Assembly (NCBI RefSeq): GCF_001748145.1
Contig: NZ_BCQA01000001.1
Coordinates: 4,056,501-4,120,500, forward strand
DNA length: 64,000 nt
Direction of reading: 5' to 3'
Source: Bosea sp. BIWAKO-01
Lineage (GTDB): Bacteria; Pseudomonadota; Alphaproteobacteria; Rhizobiales; Beijerinckiaceae
The first letter of the stretch is position 1. Each line of letters opens with the position of its first letter. The translations under genes were made by a program, and so were the position numbers. Below, piece after piece: positions 33,132-41,392 of this stretch. The notes under the pieces are model-generated. The model searched no databases and was not told the origin of the DNA. It worked only from the letters and a program-made list of their open reading frames with translations.

Positions 33132-33284
33132 ATGAAGGCTCAATCGTCAAACTGGCTGATGAGGATTTTCATCGCCTTCGTTTTCATACTCTGCCTGTTC
33201 GGCCCATATGGTCTTTCGATCCTGATCGGCTGCGTCGGGCTCGGCTGCTATTTCTTTCGCGATGAGGTCGGTTCGCATCTCTGA
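33132..33284 (+). CDS. Small membrane protein, 50 residues
   Basis: An ATG at 33132 opens a 50-codon frame ending TGA at 33284, preceded by GAGAGGGG in ribosome-binding position and followed by a strong terminator. The product starts MKAQSSNWLMRIF, then two hydrophobic stretches (FIAFVFILCLFGPYGLSILI and GCVGLGCYFF) make one or two membrane helices with a short charged end (RDEVGSHL). It holds three cysteines. I do not recognise a family. The own leader and terminator support a real transcription unit. Confidence 0.55.
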   Translation: MKAQSSNWLMRIFIAFVFILCLFGPYGLSILIGCVGLGCYFFRDEVGSHL

Positions 33285-33332
33285 CGAAGGATCATCCGGC
33301 AGCGCCGCAGCCATCTGGGCGGGCGTGCTAGA

Positions 33333-33364
33333 GGGGGTGGCTCCTGCGAGCCGCCCCCTTTGCT
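33333..33364 (+). terminator. Rho-independent terminator after the 50-aa gene
   Basis: GGGGGTGGCTC at 33333-33343 and GAGCCGCCCCC at 33348-33358 pair (with one G-T pair) around a 4-base loop, followed by TTTGCTGTTTT. Confidence 0.75.
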
Positions 33365-33516
33365 GTTTTGCTCAGGCCCTGTGGCCAATCCTGTAACGCT
33401 GATCCGGAGCCTGTCGTTGCTCCCCCGCTTCAATACCGGGGGGCTCAAACATGTTGATCCTGCGCAAGCTTGAGATAGCTTCCATGCGGGATCTGGGCGA
33501 AGTTTGGGGGCAACGC

Positions 33517-34428
33517 ATGAGAGACGCCGTGGTTCTTCGCGTTCTTGCCGCGGCGGGGTTCGCCTCCTTGTCGTTGTTCTGCCCAGGCGCCGGTCGCGCG
33601 GAGGAGGTCCTTCCGGCGTTCCAGGCGGATTTCGAGACAGCCTGCATCGCGGCCGAGGACTGGAAGATCTCGTCGCTGCTGGACAAATCGGTTCGCGCCG
33701 ATCGTATCCGATGCGTCGGGGAACGGGGGGGCGGAGATGGCGGGCGCGTCCTAAGCGTTACCGTCAAGCCGGGCGATGCCTATGATCCCGATCCTGGCTC
33801 CTCGGCGACGGAGCGCGCCGAGATCCAGATGACGCGCGAGCTCATCCGCTTCGATACCACGACCTGGTACAGTTTTCAGTTCCGGGTCGAGGCTCCGTGG
33901 CTGACACGAAAGAACCGCACCGTCATCCAGCAGATCAAGCAGAATATCGATCCGCGCTACGAGAAGGGCAGGGGCGGAGAAGAGATCTGCGATCCCGGCA
34001 ATCCGCTTTTCAAGATCGAGGTGGATTCGGACGGCAAGACTCCGATCTTCCGCGCCAAGAGTGCCGGCACCGAGACATGCGGCGACAGCGTCGGGCAGGT
34101 CCATTTCTGCGGCGACTGGCCAATCGCCCCGGGGGACTGGCACCGGGTCAATGTTTCGATACGGCCGAGCCAGAAGGCCGGCGAGAGCCATTTGCAGCTC
34201 TGGCTCGATGGGCGCGCCTGTCCCGCCTATCGCGGCGTGCTCGGATATCCGCGCTACGGCATGACGAAGGCAGGCAAGCCGGTCATCGATGCACAGCCGC
34301 GCTTCGGCATCTATCGCGATGCACTGCCCGATGTCTCGCAGACCATTCAGTTCAATGACATCGCCTTTTGGACCCGCAGCCCTGCCGGGCATCCGGCGTG
34401 GGGCGGTATCGATATCCCATCGGATTGA
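33517..34428 (+). CDS. Secreted heparin-lyase-I-like (polysaccharide lyase) protein
   Basis: 303 residues from the ATG at 33517 (MRDAVVLRVLAA), chosen because GGGG lies eight bases upstream and a signal peptide follows directly (to about GRAEE); the frame is open to 33451. The mature part has the beta-jelly-roll pattern of heparin lyase I-like proteins: ERAEIQMTRELIRFDTTTWY, SFQFRVEAPW, VIQQIKQ, FKIEVDSDGKTPIFRAKS, GDWHRVNVSIRPSQ and PRFGIYRDALPDVSQTIQFN. Such proteins cut uronic-acid polysaccharides or remain uncharacterised. The catalytic residues cannot be assigned from the sequence alone. It shares a terminator with rpsD. Confidence 0.7.
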   Translation: MRDAVVLRVLAAAGFASLSLFCPGAGRAEEVLPAFQADFETACIAAEDWKISSLLDKSVRADRIRCVGERGGGDGGRVLSVTVKPGDAYDPDPGSSATERAEIQMTRELIRFDTTTWYSFQFRVEAPWLTRKNRTVIQQIKQNIDPRYEKGRGGEEICDPGNPLFKIEVDSDGKTPIFRAKSAGTETCGDSVGQVHFCGDWPIAPGDWHRVNVSIRPSQKAGESHLQLWLDGRACPAYRGVLGYPRYGMTKAGKPVIDAQPRFGIYRDALPDVSQTIQFNDIAFWTRSPAGHPAWGGIDIPSD

Positions 34429-34536
34429 AGGCGCTGCTTGGGGAAGACGCCTGACCGGTCCACGGAAGGCCCGGTTCCATGTGTCGTGCTCCCCGCCTGG
34501 GCAGGCCGCGCAACGCACCTGCCGAGGGTTCAAATT

Positions 34537-34567
34537 AAAAAGGGCGGCTCCGAAGAGCCGCCCTTTT
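34537..34567. terminator. Bidirectional terminator between lyase-like gene and rpsD
   Basis: AAAAAGGGCGGCTC and GAGCCGCCCTTTT pair around a CGAA loop. A tract on one side and T tract on the other allow termination of both convergent genes, rpsD in particular. Confidence 0.88.
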
Positions 34568-34611
34568 CTGATTCCGATCGGAGCTTCGCAGCCCGAGCCT
34601 GCAATGCAGGA

Positions 34612-35229
34612 TCAGCGCGAGTAGAACTCGATGACCAGGTTCGGTTCCATCTGCACCGCGTAGGGCACGTCCGACAGGGTCGGGGTGCGGGTGTAGGTGG
34701 CCGAGAACTTGGTGTGGTCGGCATCGATGTAGTCCGGCACGTCGCGCTCGGCGAGCGCAGCCGATTCGATCACGATGGCGAGCTGGCGGGAGGATTCCTT
34801 CACCGCGATCACGTCACCCGGCTTCACCTGGTAGGACGTAATGTTGACGCGCTTGCCGTTGACCGTGACGTGGCCGTGGTTGACGAACTGGCGAGCAGCA
34901 AACACCGTCGGAACGAACTTGGCGCGGTAGATCACCGCGTCGAGACGGCGCTCGAGCAGGCCGACGAGGTTCTCGCCCGAGTCGCCCTTCAGGCGGATCG
35001 CCTCGGCGTAGTAACGGCGGAACTGCTTCTCGGAGATCGAGCCGTAATAGCCCTTCAGCTTCTGCTTGGCGCGCAGCTGCGTGCCGAAGTCCGACGGCTT
35101 GCCCTTGCGGCGCTGGCCGTGCTGGCCGGGGCCGTATTCACGACGGTTGACCGGGGACTTCGGGCGGCCCCAGATGTTCTGACCGAGGCGGCGGTCAATC
35201 TTGTATTTCGCCTCATGACGCTTCGACAT
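34612..35229 (-). CDS. rpsD: 30S ribosomal protein S4
   Basis: 205 residues, the normal size. It starts [20 protein letters not shown] and contains the S4 RNA-binding domain (about 94-160) with [40 protein letters not shown] and [15 protein letters not shown]4 nucleates 30S assembly on 16S rRNA. It is monocistronic here, away from the alpha operon, as in many alphaproteobacteria. The N-terminal region lacks the zinc-binding cysteines found in some S4 proteins. Confidence 0.98.
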   Translation of the reverse strand: MSKRHEAKYKIDRRLGQNIWGRPKSPVNRREYGPGQHGQRRKGKPSDFGTQLRAKQKLKGYYGSISEKQFRRYYAEAIRLKGDSGENLVGLLERRLDAVIYRAKFVPTVFAARQFVNHGHVTVNGKRVNITSYQVKPGDVIAVKESSRQLAIVIESAALAERDVPDYIDADHTKFSATYTRTPTLSDVPYAVQMEPNLVIEFYSR

Positions 35230-35430
35230 ATCGCGTGTCCTCTTGGTTCGCGAGTTGAGGACCGCGCCCTCCTGTCCCCGTTTCCAGGGCGACAGATCCG
35301 GCTCTCGACGAGCGGATCACGGGTGCGGAAAAAGCCACGCGGGCCCTGATGGACCCGCGCGACGAGAGCCCTATAGGCGCAGGAGCCCCCGCAAGTCAAA
35401 TCCCTTGGGGCTATGCCTGGGGATCGCTGC

Positions 35431-36255
35431 TCAATTCATCAGCGGAAATGGCTCGATCAGGACCTGGGACAGCCCGTAGCCGGCGAGTGCAATGCGCAGC
35501 GGTCCGCTGATGCCGGCCCCGCTCGTGAAGATCGCCGGCGCGTCGCCAGCCGCGCTGAATGGTGGGGGCGCCGCAGGGCCCAGCAATTGGGAAATCCGCC
35601 GGGCGATGGCGGGGGCAGGGTCGATCCAGGTGACGGACCACGGTGCCACCCGGCGCATGCGTTCGAGCAGCAGTGGATAATGCGTGCAGGAGAGGGTGAT
35701 CACGTCGGTCCGTACGCTGTCGTGTTCGACGAAGCAGGGTTCAAGTTCCGCAAGGATTGCCGCGTCGTCGACCGTTTCACCCTTGAGTGCGGCTTCGGCG
35801 AGGCCGGCGAGGCCGGTCGAGCCGACCAGCGTGACCTCGCAGCACGCCGCATAGGCCTCGATCAGGCCGCGCGTATAGTCGCGGGCGACGGTTCCAGGCG
35901 TCGCCAGGACCGAGATCAGGCCGCTGCGGGTGCACTCGGCTGCTGGCTTGATCGCCGGGACGGTGCCGACGAAGGGGATGGTGAAGCGGGCGCGCAGCGC
36001 CGGCAGCACCAGAGTCGATGCGGTGTTGCAGGCGATCACCACAAGATCAGGATGGCAGCGCGCGATCAGGCGTTCCATGACCTGCAGGACGCGGTCGATG
36101 AGTTCCGCTTCGCTGAGGCGGCCATAGGGGAAGCCGGCGTCATCGGCGGCGTAGACGATGCGTGCGTCCGGGCGGGCGCGCGTGGTCTCTGCCAGCACTG
36201 TCAGGCCGCCGAGCCCGGAATCGAAGACCAGAATGGTGGGTTGGCGGCGTGGCAT
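35431..36255 (-). CDS. murI: Glutamate racemase
   Basis: 274 residues from the ATG at 36255 (MPRRQPTILVFDSGLGGLTV); the frame is open up to 36393 and an ATG at 36300 is possible. Both catalytic cysteines are present: ACNTAST (about residue 81) and LSCTHYPLL (about residue 192), with the FDSG loop (residues 11-14). The enzyme makes D-glutamate for peptidoglycan. It follows rpsD in the same direction of reading after a 201-base gap and probably has its own promoter. Confidence 0.95.
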   Translation of the reverse strand: MPRRQPTILVFDSGLGGLTVLAETTRARPDARIVYAADDAGFPYGRLSEAELIDRVLQVMERLIARCHPDLVVIACNTASTLVLPALRARFTIPFVGTVPAIKPAAECTRSGLISVLATPGTVARDYTRGLIEAYAACCEVTLVGSTGLAGLAEAALKGETVDDAAILAELEPCFVEHDSVRTDVITLSCTHYPLLLERMRRVAPWSVTWIDPAPAIARRISQLLGPAAPPPFSAAGDAPAIFTSGAGISGPLRIALAGYGLSQVLIEPFPLMN

Positions 36256-36394
36256 CACGGCTGCGCCATAGGCTGTTCCGGCCAGAAGATCGACCCGCAT
36301 GCGTAGGCGCCTGCACAGGAGATGGATGAGCGCTTCATTGGGCCAGAGCCCGGTTAAGGAGTGGTCAAGGAACTCCCGGCCGCCACGGTTCAAT

Positions 36395-36415
36395 TTAATT
36401 GACTTTGTCCACTAA
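36395..36415. promoter_or_regulatory. Putative MarR-type operator
   Basis: TTAATTGAC at 36395-36403, three bases, then GTCCACTAA at 36407-36415. The arms are inverted repeats matching at seven of nine positions, similar to the TTAGTTGAC-type half-sites of MarR operators. A shorter perfect palindrome CAATTTAATTG overlaps at 36391-36401. It lies 31 bases upstream of the MarR-GNAT gene, fitting autoregulation. Confidence 0.5.
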
Positions 36416-36445
36416 CTGACATGATTCTGATCCTCGGAGATCATC

Positions 36446-37378
36446 ATGGCCGCCACAGATAGCCCCGCGATCGCTGCGATCCGACGCTTCAACCGCTTCC
36501 ACACGCGCTGGATTGGAGCACTTGGTGGCAGCCTGCACGGTTCAGGTTTCGCGTTGACTGAGGCGCGCGTGCTCTATGAGCTGGCTCAACGTGACGATTG
36601 GCTCGCAAGCGAGCTGGCACGCGAGCTTGCCCTCGATCCGGCCTATCTCTCCCGTATCCTCAAGCGCTTTGCTGCGGCCGGCTGGCTGAGACGCGAACGT
36701 TCTCCCGACGACGGGCGGGCTTCGCACCTGTTGCTGACGCGAGAGGGGCATGACGCCTTTCGACCGCTGGATGAAGCGTCACGCGATCAGGCCAGATCGA
36801 TTCTGGCGCGGCTCGGACAGGCTGAACAGGCGGATCTGGTCGAGGCGCTGGGAACCGCCGAGCGGCTACTGTCTGGAGCCCGCGAGCGAAAGCGGCAACC
36901 GTTCATCCGCGAGCACAGGCCCGGGGATATCGGCTGGGTGATATCGGCGCATGGCCGGCTCTATGCGGAAGACTATGGCTGGGACATCAGCTTCGAGGCG
37001 CTGGTCGCGGAGATCGCGGCGAAATTCCTGCGGGACTTCCTGCCGGGCAAGGAGCGCTGCTTCATTGCGGAGCTGGACGGGATGCCGGTGGGCTCGGCCT
37101 TCGTGGTTCGAGAGTCGGACGAGGTTGCCAAACTTCGGCTCGTGCTGGTCGAGAAGCGTGGGCAAGGGCTCGGCCTCGGCAAGGCGTTGGTGCAGGAGGC
37201 GGTCGAATTCGCGCAATCGGCTGGTTATCGGCGCATGATCCTGTGGACCAATGATATCCTGCACGTCGCGCGTGGCATCTATATTGCCGCGGGCTTCAGG
37301 CTTATCGCCGAGGAGGCACACCATTCCTTCGGGCAGGATCTGGTGGGGCAGAACTGGGAGCTGGAGCTGGGACGCTAA
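36446..37378 (+). CDS. MarR-type regulator fused to GNAT acetyltransferase
   Basis: 310 residues in two domains. Residues 1-140 form a winged-helix MarR domain (FALTEARVLYELAQRDDWLA, ELALDPAYLSRILKRFAAAG, RRERSPDDGRASHLLLTREG). Residues about 155-310 form a GNAT domain with the acetyl-CoA loop KLRLVLVEKRGQGLGLGKAL. This domain pairing is a known bacterial fusion, thought to couple acetylation of a small molecule with control of its own gene. A candidate operator lies directly upstream. It converges with the amine oxidase gene with a four-base overlap. Confidence 0.9.
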   Translation: MAATDSPAIAAIRRFNRFHTRWIGALGGSLHGSGFALTEARVLYELAQRDDWLASELARELALDPAYLSRILKRFAAAGWLRRERSPDDGRASHLLLTREGHDAFRPLDEASRDQARSILARLGQAEQADLVEALGTAERLLSGARERKRQPFIREHRPGDIGWVISAHGRLYAEDYGWDISFEALVAEIAAKFLRDFLPGKERCFIAELDGMPVGSAFVVRESDEVAKLRLVLVEKRGQGLGLGKALVQEAVEFAQSAGYRRMILWTNDILHVARGIYIAAGFRLIAEEAHHSFGQDLVGQNWELELGR

Positions 37379-38700
37379 GCTTTCAGCCGCGCCACGGCCG
37401 CTGCCGCCGCCCGCCCCGCCAGGGTCGCGCCGCCTACCGTCATCGCACCGCCACCGGCCGTCGCCTCGCCCGCGATCCAGATGCGCCCGCCGATCGGCTC
37501 GGCAAGCCTGTCCCGGGCCGTCTCGAAGCCGGGGCGGCAGACCGAATAGGAGCCATGCGAGAACGGATCGGTCCACCAGGCGGGGAATGACACGCCGGTG
37601 ACGGCCTTGCGAAAGCTCCCGCCGACCATCTTGGCCAAGAGCTCGGTCACATGATCCCGTGCGGCGGCGGTTCCCGCACGGGAAAGGTCGCGTGCGTAGT
37701 CTCCACCGCAATAGGCAATGACGATGTCCTTGTCGTCCGGGAAGAGGTCGACATTCATCATGGCCTTGGGCGAACCGGCTTCAAGATAGCTCATGCCGGG
37801 CTTGATGCCGAAGCGATCGCCCTCGACCTTGAGCGCGATCTTGGTGAGGGCGCCCATGCCGATTCCATTCAGGGCGTCGCGGGTTCGGGCAGGCAGTGCA
37901 GGCGTGAAGCGGATGTCGCCGGCCTTCAGAACGCCGACCGGCACGGTGACGATGCAGGCGCGTGCCTTCAGCGTCCCCGAGCGCGTCGTGATCTCGACGC
38001 CGGGTCCGTCCCAACGAATGGCATCGACCGGTTCGCCAAGGCGAATATCGAGCCCTTCGCCATGGCGCGCGACAAGATTGCCGTAGCCCGAGGGGACGAC
38101 GAAATCGTCGCCGCTCCACAGGCGCTGGTAGTCGCGCGCCGAGATGCGATCGGATTCCTCGCCGATCGAGAGCAGCAACCCGGAGGTGGCGACGGGCGTC
38201 ATATCCGGGCCGAGATCTCCGAGCAGCTCCGCAACCGAGAGATCGCGCTTCGAGATATCGACGGTTTCGAGCTTGCGGTCGATTTGCCTGAAGGCACCGC
38301 GCCGTTTGACCCGCTCGGCATCCGACATCGGTTGCCCGTTGGCGAAAACCTGGAAGCCGCTGCCCCAGGATTCATTCGGCGTCGGGATGCCGAGATCGGC
38401 GGCGATCTTCACCCAGGGATTTCGCTCCGCCCAGTGGATGAACATCGCACCGGCGTCATAGGCGGCGCCAAGCGAGGTGTCGGTGAAGGCACGACCACCG
38501 ACCCGGTTGCGCGCCTCGATGATCACGACCTGGCGCCCGGCAGCTTTCAGTTCGCGTGCGGCCGCGATGCCGGCTGCGCCTGCGCCGATGACGACGACGT
38601 CGAGATCTCCTGCCAAGGCAGGGCCGGGCGTGCCGGCAGCGGCTGCGGCAAGCGCAGTTGAGCCCATGAGAAAGGTCCGGCGGTCGAGCATCATCAACAT
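37375..38700 (-). CDS. Tat-exported flavin amine oxidase
   Basis: 441 residues from the ATG at 38700 (ATGs at 38694 and 38691 are close alternatives). The start MLMMLDRRTFLMGSTALAAA has a Tat-type motif (DRRTFLMG) and hydrophobic stretch to about GPALAG. It is followed by the FAD dinucleotide fold LDVVVIGAGAAGIAAARELK and the amine-oxidase motifs NRVGGRAFTDTSLGAAYDAG and GRIWIAGEATAGGGAMTVGG. The protein oxidises amines, probably polyamines or monoamines, in the periplasm. The substrate is not readable. The frame reads further upstream but into the promoter region shared with the TonB receptor. Confidence 0.85.
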   Translation of the reverse strand: MLMMLDRRTFLMGSTALAAAAAGTPGPALAGDLDVVVIGAGAAGIAAARELKAAGRQVVIIEARNRVGGRAFTDTSLGAAYDAGAMFIHWAERNPWVKIAADLGIPTPNESWGSGFQVFANGQPMSDAERVKRRGAFRQIDRKLETVDISKRDLSVAELLGDLGPDMTPVATSGLLLSIGEESDRISARDYQRLWSGDDFVVPSGYGNLVARHGEGLDIRLGEPVDAIRWDGPGVEITTRSGTLKARACIVTVPVGVLKAGDIRFTPALPARTRDALNGIGMGALTKIALKVEGDRFGIKPGMSYLEAGSPKAMMNVDLFPDDKDIVIAYCGGDYARDLSRAGTAAARDHVTELLAKMVGGSFRKAVTGVSFPAWWTDPFSHGSYSVCRPGFETARDRLAEPIGGRIWIAGEATAGGGAMTVGGATLAGRAAAAAVARLKA

Positions 38701-38854
38701 TGTCCGCAGCGGTCTGGCGCCATGATGCGCGACTGCTTGTGCGTTGCAATACGCAACCTGCTTTGCGGCCGGATCACGGCAATCACGAGATCGGGAGGAC
38801 GGCGTGAGCGGGGCTGGGTCCCGGGGAGGTGTCCGCAGTATAGAATACACATAA

Positions 38855-38870
38855 CTTAGAACGCTTCTCC
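38855..38870. promoter_or_regulatory. Putative Irr/ICE iron-control box before the TonB receptor
   Basis: CTTAGAACGCTTCTCC at 38855-38870. AGAA and TTCT form a perfect inverted repeat around CGC, and TTAGAA matches the left half of the rhizobial iron-control element TTTAGAA-N3-TTCTAAA. The right half diverges after TTCT. It lies 174 bases before the receptor, in the divergent region. Iron control by Irr is inferred. Confidence 0.45.
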
Positions 38871-38911
38871 ATTAGATGGATTCTATTGTTCTTTTATCGG
38901 TTGAGAATTGA

Positions 38912-38940
38912 TTGACAGAATTAGCCTCTATTTCTATCGA
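38912..38940 (+). promoter_or_regulatory. Candidate sigma-70 promoter of the TonB receptor
   Basis: TTGACA at 38912-38917 is an exact -35 box; 17 bases later lies TATCGA (38935-38940), a partial -10 match. It reads toward the receptor start at 39044 in an unusually AT-rich stretch. Confidence 0.4.
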
Positions 38941-39043
38941 GTTCTGGCTTTATTGATTTGATAAAGCTTAGTTTTCAGCAATTTTAAACTGCAATCTGCA
39001 CATCCAATTCATTGGCTGTGCCGGCAGGGGCGGGGTTCTGACT

Positions 39044-41311
39044 ATGGGCGGGCATTCTGGCGGGCTGCGTTACGGCGTGGCGCTTGGCGTTCTTGCGTTG
39101 ATGACGGCGTCACAGGCAGGCGCGCAGCAGCGGGTTCGGGCCGCACAACAGCCGGTTCCTCTTCAAGCCGCCGACGGTCCTGTCGTTCTGGACACCATCA
39201 CCGTCCAGGGGGAGGGAATCAGCGGCACGCCGTTGGTCACCGGGCCGACGACCACCCGCACGACGCGCGAAGAACTCGACAGGCAGCAGGTCCAGAGCAT
39301 TTCCGACCTGGCCAACCGGGTTGAAGCGGGCATCAGCTTCAATCGCCAGAATAACAGCATCAATATTCGCGGCCTCGACGGCCCGCGCGTGCTGACCACG
39401 GTCGACGGTATCAGGCAGCCGTTCCTGACCGATACCCGGATCGACCGCAGTTCGACCAACGCCTTCGACTTCGATGCGTTGTCCACGCTCGACCTGCTGC
39501 GCGGCGGCAGCGGCGCCAGCGTGCTCGGCTCCGGGGCTCTGGGGGGCGTACTCGCTGTCCGCACGCTCGACCCCAAGGACCTGATCAAGGGCGGCCGCCA
39601 GGTCGGTGCGCTCGCCAAGACCGGCTATGACAGCACCGACGAGGCCTGGTTCGGCAGTGCCGCGGTGGCGGCACGACTGCAGCAGACCTTTTTCCTGCTC
39701 CAGGGCAGCTTCCGCGACGGGCATGAGACGGGCAACAGGGGGACGATCGACAGCATCGGCCCGACCCGAACGATGCCCAACCCGACGGATTTCACGCAGT
39801 ACGGGCTGCTCGCGAAGATCCAGCATTATGTCGACGACGTGCACCGGTTCGGTATTACGGGCGAGTTGTTCAAGCGCGAGGACAGGGTCAACGTCCTCAC
39901 CTCCACGGTGTCGCCCACCGGCAATTTCCGCCCGGGCAACTATGACACCGGCGAGGATGTCGAGCGCCAGCGCGTCTCGCTGACCTATGATTACAAGTTG
40001 CCGGGTGGCTTCCTCGACGAGGCCCACGCCAATCTCTACTGGCAGAACGTCAAGCGTAACGCCCTGGTCTCAGCCTACCGTTTCACCAGCGTGATCGGTC
40101 CCTATACCCGCAACAACGAGACCGAGCAGGAGGCCTTCGGCTTCAACGGCCATGTCGTGAAGAACTTCCAGACTGGCATCTTCTCGCACGGCATCACGCT
40201 CGGCACCGAACTGCGCACGACGACGCTGACCCAGTATTCGGCCGGTGTCGACAATTGCCGCCGCCCCTATACCGGCGCCTTCAGCGCCTGCAACAACCTG
40301 CACACCAATCAGGCCGACCAGCCGAAGGTCGACGGCAATGCGATCGGCATCTTCGCGCATGACGAGATCGGCATGCTCGATAACCGCCTGCGCCTGACGC
40401 CTGGCGTCCGGTTCGACTGGTATGAGGAGAAGCCGCAGAACACGCCGGCCTATGCCAATGGCGGCTCCAGCCCGGTCGGCTTGCCGCCGTCCTCCAGCGA
40501 CAGCGCCTGGTCGCCGCGGGTTCGGCTTGAATACGACATCCTCAAGAATGTCGGCATGTTCAAGGACGTGACGGCCTTCGCGCAATGGTCGAAGGGTTTT
40601 CGCGCGCCGACTGCAAGTGAGCTCTATGGCCGCTTCGGTGCGGTTGGGACCTATCTGCGCATCGGCGACGCCACGCTGCGCCCGGAAACCAGCAACGGCA
40701 TCGATGTCGGCTTCCGCTTCGGTGACCGGGCTTTTGGCGGGTCGGTGACCTATTTCCACACCAATTACCGCAACTTCATCGAGACCGTGCAGATCGCACC
40801 GCCGGATGCGCTCTACCCGCAGGGTGGCATCCAGGGGCCGCGGAACGTCGCGCGCGCCGAGATCCAGGGCGTCGAGGCGAATTTCCAGTATGCCTTCGCC
40901 GAGAACTGGCTGGCGCGCGGCTCCTTCGCCTATACCCGGGGGCAGAACAAGGACAACAATACGTTCCTGAATTCGATTCCGCCGATGCAGGGTATCGTCG
41001 CAATCGCCTATGGAACAGAGATCTGGGGCGCCGAGGTCTCGACCAAGCTCGCTGCAGCGCGTGACGATGTTGCTGCAACGACGGGCACGAATACCGGTTT
41101 CAAGGCTCCGGGCTATGCGATCTTCAACGCTTCGGCCTGGTGGCGGCCGACGAAGCTCGCCGATATCGAGCTGCAGGTCGGCGTCTACAACATCTTCGAC
41201 CGCAAGTACTTCGATGCGGTCAACGTTCCGACGGGCACGCTTGCCCAGGCGCGCGACTACTACAGCGAGCCGGGGCGCACGGTGAAGGCGACGCTGAAAT
41301 ACCAGTTCTGA
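39044..41311 (+). CDS. TonB-dependent hemoglobin/heme-type outer membrane receptor
   Basis: 755 residues. A signal peptide (VALGVLALMTASQAGAQQ) leads to a TonB box (LDTITVQGEG, about residues 48-57), a plug (about 60-175, with NNSINIRGLDGPRVLTTVDG and LRGGSGASVLGSGALGGVLA) and a 22-strand barrel ending with ATLKYQF. The FRAP motif of heme receptors is present (WSKGFRAPTASELYG), but the canonical NPNL after it is replaced (GDATLRPET). The ligand is therefore uncertain: hemoproteins, heme or a siderophore. An iron-control box lies upstream. No heme transport genes are adjacent. Confidence 0.9.
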   Translation: MGGHSGGLRYGVALGVLALMTASQAGAQQRVRAAQQPVPLQAADGPVVLDTITVQGEGISGTPLVTGPTTTRTTREELDRQQVQSISDLANRVEAGISFNRQNNSINIRGLDGPRVLTTVDGIRQPFLTDTRIDRSSTNAFDFDALSTLDLLRGGSGASVLGSGALGGVLAVRTLDPKDLIKGGRQVGALAKTGYDSTDEAWFGSAAVAARLQQTFFLLQGSFRDGHETGNRGTIDSIGPTRTMPNPTDFTQYGLLAKIQHYVDDVHRFGITGELFKREDRVNVLTSTVSPTGNFRPGNYDTGEDVERQRVSLTYDYKLPGGFLDEAHANLYWQNVKRNALVSAYRFTSVIGPYTRNNETEQEAFGFNGHVVKNFQTGIFSHGITLGTELRTTTLTQYSAGVDNCRRPYTGAFSACNNLHTNQADQPKVDGNAIGIFAHDEIGMLDNRLRLTPGVRFDWYEEKPQNTPAYANGGSSPVGLPPSSSDSAWSPRVRLEYDILKNVGMFKDVTAFAQWSKGFRAPTASELYGRFGAVGTYLRIGDATLRPETSNGIDVGFRFGDRAFGGSVTYFHTNYRNFIETVQIAPPDALYPQGGIQGPRNVARAEIQGVEANFQYAFAENWLARGSFAYTRGQNKDNNTFLNSIPPMQGIVAIAYGTEIWGAEVSTKLAAARDDVAATTGTNTGFKAPGYAIFNASAWWRPTKLADIELQVGVYNIFDRKYFDAVNVPTGTLAQARDYYSEPGRTVKATLKYQF

Positions 41312-41341
41312 GGTTCAGCCTGGCGACCGGAGTAACAAGCG

Positions 41342-41369
41342 AGGCCGGGCAGCGATGCTCCGGCCTTTC
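41342..41369 (+). terminator. Rho-independent terminator after the TonB receptor
   Basis: AGGCCGG at 41342-41348 pairs with CCGGCCT at 41360-41366, followed by TTTCTCGTTT. The loop is 11 bases, so the hairpin is of moderate strength. Confidence 0.6.
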
Positions 41370-41392
41370 TCGTTTGGCTCGAACGGGTTCGT

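Noticed and set aside
34429..34536. Possible small gene between the lyase-like gene and the terminator.
   Set aside because: No start with ribosome site; it is most likely 3' untranslated sequence.
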